DNA of 7,247 bases from NCBI GenBank assembly GCA_004144935.1, contig SDZP01000169.1:1-7247 (forward strand), read 5' to 3'. Source of the stretch: Caulobacteraceae bacterium. Its GTDB lineage: Bacteria; Pseudomonadota; Alphaproteobacteria; Caulobacterales; Caulobacteraceae. A program made the translations under genes and the position numbers. The notes under the pieces are model-generated. The model did no database searches, had not been told where the DNA came from, and saw nothing but the letters and a program-made list of their open reading frames with translations. Below are positions 1 through 5,493 of this stretch, one piece after another. How positions within the stretch are numbered: position 1 is the stretch's first letter; each line of letters begins with the position of its first letter.

Positions 1-689
1 ACGAAACGGTCGCCGGTTCGGTCAGCTGCAGGAACAGGTCTTCCAGGCTGGCGGCGGCCGCCCTGGATGATGCCGATGCGATCGGCCATGCGCTCGGCGA
101 CCTCGAGGATGTGGGTGGTCAGGATGACAGTGCCGCCCTGGCGCACCCGCTCTTGCAACACGTCCTTGACCTGTCGGGCCATGGCGGCGTCGAGACCGGT
201 CAGCGGCTCGTCGAGCATCAGCAGCCTGGGATCATGGATCAAGGCCCCGGCCAGGGCCGTCTTCTGCTTCATGCCGCGCGAAAAGCCCTCGCAGCGCTGC
301 GACCGCTCCTCCCAGAGGCCGAGCCATTTCAGCAGGTCCTCGGCCCGGGCGCGGGCGGTGCGGCCGTCGACGCCCCAGAGGCCGGCGACGAACTCCAGGT
401 ATTCCATCGGGTTGAGCCGGTCGTACAGCATCGGCTCGTCCGGGGCCCAGGCGATGATGGCCTTGGCGGCGGCGGGGTCGCGCAGGGCGTCGACGCCGAA
501 GACGCTGATCGATCCGCTGGTGGGCGCCAGAAGGCCGGCGACCATCCGCAGGGTGGTGGTCTTGCCCGCGCCGTTGGGGCCGAGCAGGGCGTAGAGCTCG
601 CCCGATCGCACCGTCAGGTCGAGGTCGGCGACGGCCGCCTTGCCGCCGAAGGTCTTGTTCAGGCGGCTCAGCACGAGGGCGTCGGTCAC
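1..689 (-). CDS. ABC transporter ATP-binding protein (ABC-2/EcsA-like), partial, frame disrupted near its 3' end
   Basis: ATPase subunit that would power an ABC-2 type exporter; the membrane partner would lie beyond the left edge. Reading from a GTG at 689-687 (MTDALVLSRLNKTFGG), the protein shows Walker A GPNGAGKTT (residues 37-45), a signature-type GFSRGMKQK (about 135-143), Walker B LLMLDEP (156-162), D-loop TGLD (164-167) and switch His193 (TTH). The Q-loop region reads WAPDEPMLYD (81-90) with no Gln; from memory, a DEP version is usual in EcsA-like members. The frame is good through IIQGG (about residue 211, position 57). It then fails: the family-typical C-terminal ending ASLEDLFLQLTEP is encoded at 52-14 but in a different frame, and the roughly 25-35 residues that usually separate these motifs are absent. 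So there is a deletion plus frameshift, real or from assembly. No in-frame ATG was found near the N-terminus and the Shine-Dalgarno is weak, so the GTG start is a best choice. It is divergent from the transketolase-like gene. Confidence 0.88.
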   Translation of the reverse strand, partial: MTDALVLSRLNKTFGGKAAVADLDLTVRSGELYALLGPNGAGKTTTLRMVAGLLAPTSGSISVFGVDALRDPAAAKAIIAWAPDEPMLYDRLNPMEYLEFVAGLWGVDGRTARARAEDLLKWLGLWEERSQRCEGFSRGMKQKTALAGALIHDPRLLMLDEPLTGLDAAMARQVKDVLQERVRQGGTVILTTHILEVAERMADRIGIIQGGRRQPGRPVPAADRTGDRF

Positions 690-722
690 AGGGCGCGGTA
701 TCCGGGAGGAGGGCAGGGGATT

Positions 723-751
723 CTTATGGCAAAGGCTTGAGGGACCCTCAA
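723..751 (-). promoter_or_regulatory. candidate sigma70-type promoter for the ABC ATPase gene
   Basis: On the minus strand, TTGAGG (751-746) and CATAAG (728-723) are separated by exactly 17 bases. Each matches four of six positions of the TTGACA/TATAAT consensus. Transcription would start near 716 and give a leader of about 27 bases before the GTG at 689. The -35 hexamer lies inside the palindrome at 737-751. This is a pattern match only; many alphaproteobacterial promoters diverge from the consensus. Confidence 0.35.
737..751. promoter_or_regulatory. 15-bp palindrome, possible operator
   Basis: TTGAGGG-A-CCCTCAA is a perfect inverted repeat with 7-bp arms and one central base. It covers the candidate -35 box of the ABC gene promoter, a position where a bound repressor would block RNA polymerase. 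I do not recognise the motif as the site of a particular regulator. Confidence 0.35.
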
Positions 752-825
752 TGGCCGCTGGCATGATCGCCGGGCTACACTGCCTGTCGCGCTGCCGACG
801 GACTGCGGAAACGTGCCAAAAGACC

Positions 826-851
826 GATGAATATGTCTAGACATATTCATC
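826..851. promoter_or_regulatory. 26-bp perfect palindrome, probable transcription factor operator
   Basis: Both 13-bp halves (826-838 GATGAATATGTCT and 839-851 AGACATATTCATC) are exact reverse complements with no spacer, centred on the CTAG at 837-840. It is AT-rich in a GC-rich region. It sits 81 bp before the transketolase-like ATG (933) and 136 bp before the ABC GTG (689), so it could control either gene or both. Size and perfect symmetry suit a dimeric or paired-dimer repressor such as TetR, MarR or PadR types, but no regulator gene lies in the window. A hairpin role in RNA is less likely because there is no loop and no T-run follows. Confidence 0.6.
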
Positions 852-932
852 CGGAGCGACGGCGGCGATAGCGTTTGTGCGCCGGTCGCCCTACAAGGGC
901 CAACTCTTGCCGCCACTTGAGGTTTTCAGGGC

Positions 933-3287
933 ATGGATGACGCGTCGAGCCGCCCCGCCAGTCAGGATATCGCGCTGCTGCGCCGGCTGGAGGAGCGGGT
1001 GCTGTGGCTGGCCAGCTGGACGATCCACAACGCCAACCATCTGCGCGACAGCCGCGACGGCCTGAAGGTCGGCGGTCACCAGGCGTCCTGCGCCTCGATG
1101 ACGACGCTGATGACAGCGCTCTACTTCCGGGCCCTGCGGCCGCAGGACCGGGTGGCGGTCAAGCCGCACGCCAGTCCGGTGTTCCACGCCATCCAGCACC
1201 TGTTCGGCCGCCAGACCCTCGGCCAGCTGCAGCGCTTCCGCAGCCTGGGCGGGGCGCAGTCCTATCCCTCGCGGACCAAGGACATCGACGACGTCGACTT
1301 CTCGACCGGGTCGGTGGGCCTGGGCGTGGCGATGACCGCCTTCGCCAGCCTGACCCAGGACTACCTGGCGGCGCGCGGGGCGGTTCGGCCGGACGCCATG
1401 GGGCGGATGATCTCGCTGCTGGGCGATGCCGAGCTGGACGAGGGCAACATCTACGAATGCCTGATCGAGGCCTGCAAGCACGACCTGCGCAACACCTGGT
1501 GGATCGTCGACTACAACCGCCAGAGCCTGGATGCGACGACCTCGGACCGGATGTTCACCCGCTATGGCGAGATCTTCGAGGCCGCCGGCTGGCAGGTGGA
1601 GACCCTGAAGTGGTCCAAGCGCCAGCTGGCCGCCTTCTCGCGGCCCGGCGGCGAGGCGTTGAAGAGCTGGATCGAGACGGCGCCGAACGACCTGTACGCT
1701 GCGCTGACCTACCAGGGCGGCAAGGCCTGGCGCGAGCGGTTGAGCGCGGACCTGGCCGACAACAGGCGGGCGCTGAAGCTGATCGAGAGCTACAGCGACG
1801 ACGACCTGGCGATGGTGATGACCGAGCTGGGCGGCCACTGCCTGGAGACCATCCTCGAAGCGTTCGAGCGGGCGGCCGAGGATGACGCGCCGCGCTTCTT
1901 CATCGCCTACACGGTCAAGGGCTGGCGACTGCCGTTCCAGGGCCACAAGGACAATCACTCCGGCCTGATGACCCCAACCCAGATCGCCGAACTTCGCGGC
2001 CGCCTGGGCGTCATCGAAGGCGAGGAGTGGGACATCTTCTCGGGGATCGGCGACAACGAGCGCGCCGCCCTGCGCCACACGGTCGAGACCGCCCCGTTCG
2101 CCGCCCGCAAGGATGGCCGCAAGATCGCGCCGACGGTAACCCTGCCCAGCGCCGATGACCTGCTGGTGGCGGTCGCGGCAGACCGGGAAATCTCCACCCA
2201 GGCGGCGTTCGGCAAGGTGATGTTCGAGATCGCCAAGCGGACAGACGACTTTTCGGGCCGGGTGGTGACCACCTCGCCCGACGTGACGGTGTCGACCAAC
2301 CTGGGCGGCTTCGTGAACCGGCGCGGCGTCTTCCATCGAAGGGCGCATGAGGACGTGTTCAAGAACCGCCGCATCCCTTCGGCCCAGGTCTGGTCGATGA
2401 CCGACACGGGCCAGCATGTCGAGCTGGGCATCGCCGAGAACAACCTGTTCATCGCCCTGGCGGCGCTGGGCCTGTCGTCGTCGGTGTTCGGGGAGCGGCT
2501 GTTTCCGGTCGGCACCCTGTACGACCCCTTCATCGCCCGCGGCCTCGATGCCCTCAACTACGCCTGCTACCAGGACGCCCGCTTCCTGCTGGTGGCGACG
2601 CCCAGCGGCCTGACCCTGGCGCCGGAGGGCGGGGCCCACCAGTCGATCGGCACCCCGTTGATCGGCATGAGCCAGCCGGGACTGGACAGCTACGAGCCGG
2701 CCTTCGCCGACGAGACGGCGGTGCTGATGGCCCATGCCTTCGACCGCATCCAGCGGGAGGACGGCGGCTCGACCTATCTGCGGCTGTCGACCCGGGCGTT
2801 GACGCAGCCCGAGCGGACCGACGAGGCCTGGCGGGCCGGGGTGGTCGAGGGCGCCTACTGGATGAAGCCACCGGCCCCGGGCGCGCGCATGGCGCTGGTC
2901 TACAGCGGGGCGATCGCGCCGGAGGCCCTGGCGGCGTTCGAGGCCATTCTGGAGGACATGCCGCAGGCCGGGCTGCTGGCGGTGACCTCCCCCGACGTGC
3001 TGCACGCCGACTGGACCGCCGCGGGGCGGGCCCGCTGGACGGGCGGACAGGCCCGTACGGCGACGGCTGAGCGGCTGCTGGAACCCCTGGCGGGCGACGC
3101 GGTGCTGGTGACGGTGCTGGACGGTTCGCCGGCGGCGCTGTCCTGGCTGGGCTCGGTGCGCGGGCAGCGGGTGCGGGCGCTGGGGATGGAGAGCTTCGGC
3201 CAGTCGGGGGACCTGCCGGAACTCTATGCGAAGTACCGGCTGGATGCGGAGGCCATCGTGGACGCCTGCGCGGATCTGCTGGTCTAG
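933..3287 (+). CDS. transketolase / pyruvate dehydrogenase E1-like thiamine-diphosphate enzyme
   Basis: A complete 784-aa thiamine-diphosphate (ThDP) enzyme resembling homodimeric 2-oxoacid dehydrogenase E1 (AceE-like) and transketolase; probably cytoplasmic. N-terminal ThDP/Mg domain, about 20-360: GGH (47-49) and KPHASP (77-82) carry His residues typical of these active sites, followed by SYPSRT (110-115). The Mg/diphosphate motif begins GDAELDEGN (164-172) and ends DYNRQ (193-197), with Ala166 where most relatives have GDG. Pyrimidine-binding domain, about 415-620: HVELGIAENN (495-504), where Glu502 should activate the cofactor, then GGAHQSIGT (566-574). C-terminal transketolase-type domain, about 640-784: ESFGQSGD (753-760). 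The start ATG has GAGG at 919-922, ten bases upstream. No E2/E3 genes are adjacent, so the 2-oxo substrate and partner are unknown. AceE is usually near 880 aa and transketolase near 660, so this is an intermediate family often annotated simply as transketolase. Family assignment is sure; the reaction is not. Confidence 0.93.
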   Translation: MDDASSRPASQDIALLRRLEERVLWLASWTIHNANHLRDSRDGLKVGGHQASCASMTTLMTALYFRALRPQDRVAVKPHASPVFHAIQHLFGRQTLGQLQRFRSLGGAQSYPSRTKDIDDVDFSTGSVGLGVAMTAFASLTQDYLAARGAVRPDAMGRMISLLGDAELDEGNIYECLIEACKHDLRNTWWIVDYNRQSLDATTSDRMFTRYGEIFEAAGWQVETLKWSKRQLAAFSRPGGEALKSWIETAPNDLYAALTYQGGKAWRERLSADLADNRRALKLIESYSDDDLAMVMTELGGHCLETILEAFERAAEDDAPRFFIAYTVKGWRLPFQGHKDNHSGLMTPTQIAELRGRLGVIEGEEWDIFSGIGDNERAALRHTVETAPFAARKDGRKIAPTVTLPSADDLLVAVAADREISTQAAFGKVMFEIAKRTDDFSGRVVTTSPDVTVSTNLGGFVNRRGVFHRRAHEDVFKNRRIPSAQVWSMTDTGQHVELGIAENNLFIALAALGLSSSVFGERLFPVGTLYDPFIARGLDALNYACYQDARFLLVATPSGLTLAPEGGAHQSIGTPLIGMSQPGLDSYEPAFADETAVLMAHAFDRIQREDGGSTYLRLSTRALTQPERTDEAWRAGVVEGAYWMKPPAPGARMALVYSGAIAPEALAAFEAILEDMPQAGLLAVTSPDVLHADWTAAGRARWTGGQARTATAERLLEPLAGDAVLVTVLDGSPAALSWLGSVRGQRVRALGMESFGQSGDLPELYAKYRLDAEAIVDACADLLV

Positions 3288-3631
3288 CTCGCTTCCATCT
3301 TCAGGATCAGGCCGCTGGGCCCGAAGGTGACCGTATGGGTGACATGGTCGCTGCCCCAGAGCTGGCCGTCGGCCCGGCGCATGGTCTGGGCGACGCTGAC
3401 CGCGACCCGGCCGTCCGGCAGGTCCTCGAAGGCGACCGGCGAGGCTTCGATCAGCATGACTTCGAACTGGCTTTTCCAGAACTCGGCGACCGCTTCGGGC
3501 CCCTTCAGGAGCTCGCCGTCGAGCTGGTTGGTCCATTCGACGCCGGGATCGAGGGCGGCGACAAGCGCCGCCACGTCACGACGGTTGTAGGCCTCATAGA
3601 GGGTTTCAATGAGCGCCCGGCGAGTCTGCAT
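3284..3631 (-). CDS. SnoaL/NTF2-like small protein (second of tandem pair)
   Basis: A 115-aa protein with the layout of the NTF2-like/SnoaL cone fold: an N-terminal helix pair (RRALIETLYEAYNRRDVAALVAAL, about residues 4-27), the DPGVEW strand start (28-33), a GPEAVAEFW helix (44-52), then alternating strands ending VTFGPSGLILKMEAS. Members act as small enzymes (isomerases, hydrolases, cyclases) or ligand binders, and no specific reaction can be read here. The start ATG (3631-3629) has a strong purine-rich GGGGGAAGGG just upstream. It lies 27 bp after the stop of a clear paralogue and shares the order M..RR.L...Y.A...RD with it. Its TAG stop (3286-3284) overlaps the TAG of the convergent transketolase-like gene within one CTAG. 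It is likely the last gene of the cytochrome c operon. Confidence 0.82.
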   Translation of the reverse strand: MQTRRALIETLYEAYNRRDVAALVAALDPGVEWTNQLDGELLKGPEAVAEFWKSQFEVMLIEASPVAFEDLPDGRVAVSVAQTMRRADGQLWGSDHVTHTVTFGPSGLILKMEAS

Positions 3632-3658
3632 CCCTTCCCCCTGTCTGGTTGCAACCCC

Positions 3659-4009
3659 TCAATCGTCAATACGGTCCATGCGGACGATCCGGCCGTCACG
3701 GAACGTGAACCGATAGTCCAGCGACCCATCATGCCAGAGCGCCCCCCCGACGCTGGTGACATGATGATGGATGCGGACCCGAAGGCGGTCCGCGCCGTCG
3801 GCGCTGAACGCCGTCAGGGCGTTCTCGGTGCGGATCAGGGCGAAGGCCCTGACGAAGTAGGCCAGCACGGCGGCGGCGCCGACGACGCGGCCGCCGTCGA
3901 TCTGGTCGGGGAAATCGGCCTCGGGATGGAGCATGGCCGCAATAGCGCCGGCATCCCTGGTGTCGAGGGCCTTGTAGAACCGCAGCAGGAGTGTTCTCCG
4001 CGCGTCCAT
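3659..4009 (-). CDS. SnoaL/NTF2-like small protein (first of tandem pair)
   Basis: A 116-aa NTF2/SnoaL-like protein: helix RRTLLLRFYKALDTRDAGAI (about 4-23), MLHPEADF (26-33), DQIDGGRVVGAAAVLAYF (about 35-52), then strands containing a His-rich RIHHHVTSVGGALWHDGSLDYRFTFRDGRIVRMD. It aligns along its whole length with the next gene, so the two arose by tandem duplication, now well diverged. The triple His (about 80-82) is absent from the sister protein and might mark a ligand or metal site, but that is inference. The ATG at 4009-4007 is 10 bp past the stop of the cytochrome c gene. A GGGAG within that gene's last codons and an AGGG nearer the ATG could serve translation, suggesting coupling. 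Function unknown. Confidence 0.82.
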   Translation of the reverse strand: MDARRTLLLRFYKALDTRDAGAIAAMLHPEADFPDQIDGGRVVGAAAVLAYFVRAFALIRTENALTAFSADGADRLRVRIHHHVTSVGGALWHDGSLDYRFTFRDGRIVRMDRIDD

Positions 4010-4019
4010 GATGTCGGCC

Positions 4020-4526
4020 CTATTCTCCCGGTTTGTAGCCCGTCTCGACTTTCAGGTAGGCGATCAGGTCACGGCGCTTCTCGGCGTCCTTGAGCCCGAC
4101 GAAGGTCATGCGGTTGCCGGGCAGGAAACCCTTGGGGTCGGCCAGCCAGGCGTCGAGCTTCTCGGCGTCCCAGTTGAAGCCGGCGTTCTTGACCGCGTCG
4201 GAGTATTTGAAGCCCGCGTGGGTTCCGGCCGTGCGCCCGAACACGCCGTGCAGGTTGGGGCCGGTGGAGTTGGGACCGCCCGGGGTGATGGTGTGGCAGG
4301 ACCGGCACAGGGCGAAGGTGGTCTTGCCGTTCTCGAGGTTGCCGGTGTTGTAGGGGGCCGGAAGGCTGGCCAGCAGTTCCTGCTTCTCGGCGTCGGTCAG
4401 CGCCGGCGCGGCGGGCGCGGCGGCCGGCGTGGCCGATCCGGCCGTGGAGTCGGACCCGCCGGGCCCACAGGCCGCCAGCAGGCCCGCGAGGATGGCAACC
4501 CCCGACACGATGACTGTTGAACGCAT
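4020..4526 (-). CDS. lipoprotein c-type cytochrome (class I, mono-haem)
   Basis: A 168-aa electron carrier exported across the inner membrane. The N-terminus is a lipoprotein signal: a hydrophobic stretch with lipobox LLAAC, so Cys20 would be lipidated and the protein anchored on the periplasmic face. A Gly/Ser/Pro/Ala-rich linker (about 21-42) leads to the haem domain. The haem-binding motif is CRSCH (74-78), with His78 as proximal ligand. PNSTGPNLHGVFGRTAG (about 85-101) is typical of mitochondrial/c2-like cytochromes, and Met140 in GNRMTFVGL is the likely sixth ligand. The alternative is a purely peptide-anchored cytochrome of CycM type, but the lipobox is clear. The ATG (4526-4524) has AGGGG seven bases upstream. 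It appears to be the first gene of a three-gene unit with the two SnoaL-like genes, led by the promoter candidate at 4551-4579. Haem attachment needs Ccm genes that are not in the window. Confidence 0.92.
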   Translation of the reverse strand: MRSTVIVSGVAILAGLLAACGPGGSDSTAGSATPAAAPAAPALTDAEKQELLASLPAPYNTGNLENGKTTFALCRSCHTITPGGPNSTGPNLHGVFGRTAGTHAGFKYSDAVKNAGFNWDAEKLDAWLADPKGFLPGNRMTFVGLKDAEKRRDLIAYLKVETGYKPGE

Positions 4527-4550
4527 CCGATATCCCCTGGTCCGATGAAT

Positions 4551-4579
4551 GAGATAGGCCGTGCGGGGACCGTGTTCAA
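4551..4579 (-). promoter_or_regulatory. candidate promoter for the cytochrome c operon
   Basis: On the minus strand, TTGAAC (4579-4574) is followed after 17 bases by TATCTC (4556-4551), about 25 bases before the cytochrome start codon at 4526. The -35 hexamer overlaps the inverted repeat at 4570-4589. Matches are five of six at -35 and three to four of six at -10. Pattern evidence only. Confidence 0.4.
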
Positions 4580-4589
4580 CGGAACACGG
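4570..4589. promoter_or_regulatory. inverted repeat, 8-bp arms (operator or hairpin)
   Basis: CCGTGTTC-AACG-GAACACGG is a perfect inverted repeat with a 4-base centre, between arfB and the cytochrome gene. It covers the candidate -35 box of the cytochrome promoter, so an operator is plausible. It also lies 25 bp downstream of the arfB stop and could fold in the arfB mRNA tail, but no T-run follows on that strand, so it is not a canonical intrinsic terminator. The alphaproteobacterial LexA box (GTTC-N7-GTTC) does not match. Confidence 0.45.
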
Positions 4590-4614
4590 CGTTATCCGAC
4601 AGCGATATATTGTC

Positions 4615-5040
4615 CTAGTCGTCGCCGGACGGTCGCCCGCGTCCGGACTTGATATCGCCCCGCCGCGACTTGGCCGAAAGCCGCCGCTCCTTGGAGGCCT
4701 TGGTAGGGCGAGTCGGGCGCCGTTTGGGAGGTGGCGGCTGGGCCGCCTTGGCGATCAGCTCGACCAGACGCTCGATGGCGTCGGCGCGGTTGCGTTCCTG
4801 GGTGCGGAAGCGGTTGGCGGTCAGCACGATCTCGCCGTCGTTGGTCAGGCGTGAACCGGCCAGCTTCTCCAGCCGGGCGCGGACATAGTCGTTGAAGGAC
4901 GGCGAGTTACGGATGTCGAACCGCAGCTGAACTGCGGTGGCGACCTTGTTGACGTTCTGGCCGCCGGGCCCCGAGGCGCGGATGAAGCTGAGCTCCACCT
5001 CGCCGTCGTCCAGGCTGATGGCGGGGGTGACGGGGATCAT
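4615..5040 (-). CDS. arfB: ArfB (YaeJ) alternative ribosome-rescue peptidyl-tRNA hydrolase
   Basis: A 141-aa release-factor-like protein that frees ribosomes stalled at the 3' end of truncated mRNAs by hydrolysing peptidyl-tRNA, a backup to tmRNA trans-translation. The catalytic GGQ is at residues 26-28 in RASGPGGQNVNKVATAVQLRF, diagnostic of the family. The domain ends near residue 98. It is followed by a Pro-rich hinge (PPPPKRRP) and a basic tail (RPTRPTKASKERRLSAKSRRGDIKSGRGR in two overlapping parts, about 106-137) that in characterised ArfB inserts into the empty mRNA channel. Length and order match E. coli YaeJ (about 140 aa). The ATG at 5040-5038 is the only usable start in the open frame, which is closed upstream by TGA at 5091-5089. 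No Shine-Dalgarno is visible, and the ATG is buried in a perfect 14-bp inverted repeat (5034-5073). Confidence 0.95.
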   Translation of the reverse strand: MIPVTPAISLDDGEVELSFIRASGPGGQNVNKVATAVQLRFDIRNSPSFNDYVRARLEKLAGSRLTNDGEIVLTANRFRTQERNRADAIERLVELIAKAAQPPPPKRRPTRPTKASKERRLSAKSRRGDIKSGRGRPSGDD

Positions 5041-5073
5041 GGCGGCGTCAGATAGCCCGCGCCGCCATGATCC
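5034..5073 (-). promoter_or_regulatory. perfect 14-bp inverted repeat enclosing the arfB start codon
   Basis: Arms 5034-5047 (GGATCATGGCGGCG) and 5060-5073 (CGCCGCCATGATCC) are exact reverse complements around a 12-base loop. Transcribed toward arfB, they would form a GC-rich stem whose 3' side holds the arfB ATG and adjoining ribosome footprint. The 5' arm holds a second ATG (5068-5066) opening a six-codon reading frame MAARAI that stops at 5048, seven bases before the arfB ATG. The stem begins 16 bases after the upstream DUF805 stop. It lacks a T-run, so it does not look like a terminator. A role in limiting arfB translation is inference. Confidence 0.6.
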
Positions 5074-5088
5074 GCCAGTCGGTCCGTT

Positions 5089-5493
5089 TCAGCTGAAGAC
5101 TTCAGCCGGGCCACGGCCCTTGGGATCGGGGCCGAACTTGTTGGTCCCCGGGGTCCCGTCGAGGACGAAGAAGATGATCAGCACGATGATGCCGATCAGC
5201 GGAACCAGTATGATCAGCAGCCACCAGCCGGACCGATCCGTGTCGTGCAGCCGGCGAACGCCGACCGCGAGGGACGGAATCAGGATCCCCAGGCTCCAGA
5301 TGACGCTGAGCAGGTTGGCCCCGCCGAACGGGTTGCTGGGATCGGCGGCCCCGAAGATCAGGCCCCCGAGAAAGGTCAGGATCAGCGACACGACGGTGCT
5401 GAACAGCCAGAACAGCCAGTATTCCGAGCGGCGCGCCCGGCCATTGAAGTCGGCGTATTTGCGCAGCGGCGCAAACATCAGATTGAAGTCCAT
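5089..5493 (-). CDS. DUF805 family inner-membrane protein (second of tandem pair)
   Basis: A 134-aa multi-spanning membrane protein of the DUF805 (YhaH-like) family, function unknown. The order is typical: N-terminal APLRKYADFNGRARRSEYW (8-26), a hydrophobic span about 27-49, a second about 61-78, the signature RRLHDTDRSGWW (80-91), a third hydrophobic span about 92-111, then GTPGTNKFGPDPKG (113-126). The start ATG (5493-5491) has AAAGGGG six bases upstream. It is 110 bp downstream of a paralogue in the same direction and shares a near-identical 34-base stretch at the 5' end. It is upstream of arfB by 48 bp. No regulator is apparent. Confidence 0.92.
   Translation of the reverse strand: MDFNLMFAPLRKYADFNGRARRSEYWLFWLFSTVVSLILTFLGGLIFGAADPSNPFGGANLLSVIWSLGILIPSLAVGVRRLHDTDRSGWWLLIILVPLIGIIVLIIFFVLDGTPGTNKFGPDPKGRGPAEVFS

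Noticed and set aside
67..840. Plus-strand open frames across the ABC gene and into the intergenic region
   Set aside because: They are antisense to well-supported ATPase motifs and show no protein family character.
838..866. Promoter for the transketolase-like gene with TAGACA (838-843) as -35
   Set aside because: No acceptable -10 occurs 16-18 bases downstream (GGCGGC region); the nearest AT-rich hexamer is 23 bases away.
686..916. 76-codon minus-strand frame over the divergent intergenic region
   Set aside because: It would place both palindromes inside a coding sequence, has no ribosome site or family resemblance, and its composition is random-like.
891..3536. Very long (881-codon) open frame on the minus strand opposite the transketolase-like gene
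   Set aside because: Its product is low-complexity, Arg/Gly/Gln-rich and without recognisable domains, as expected for the complementary strand of a GC-rich gene. The plus-strand protein has clear ThDP motifs throughout.
4008..4520. Plus-strand 170-codon frame opposite the cytochrome gene
   Set aside because: The minus strand carries the lipobox, CxxCH and Met ligand in one frame; the plus-strand product is Gly/Val-rich and featureless.
5034..5073. Intrinsic terminator for the DUF805 genes
   Set aside because: The stem is strong, but no T-run follows on the minus strand (CCCCGTCACC), and it contains the start codon of the next gene.
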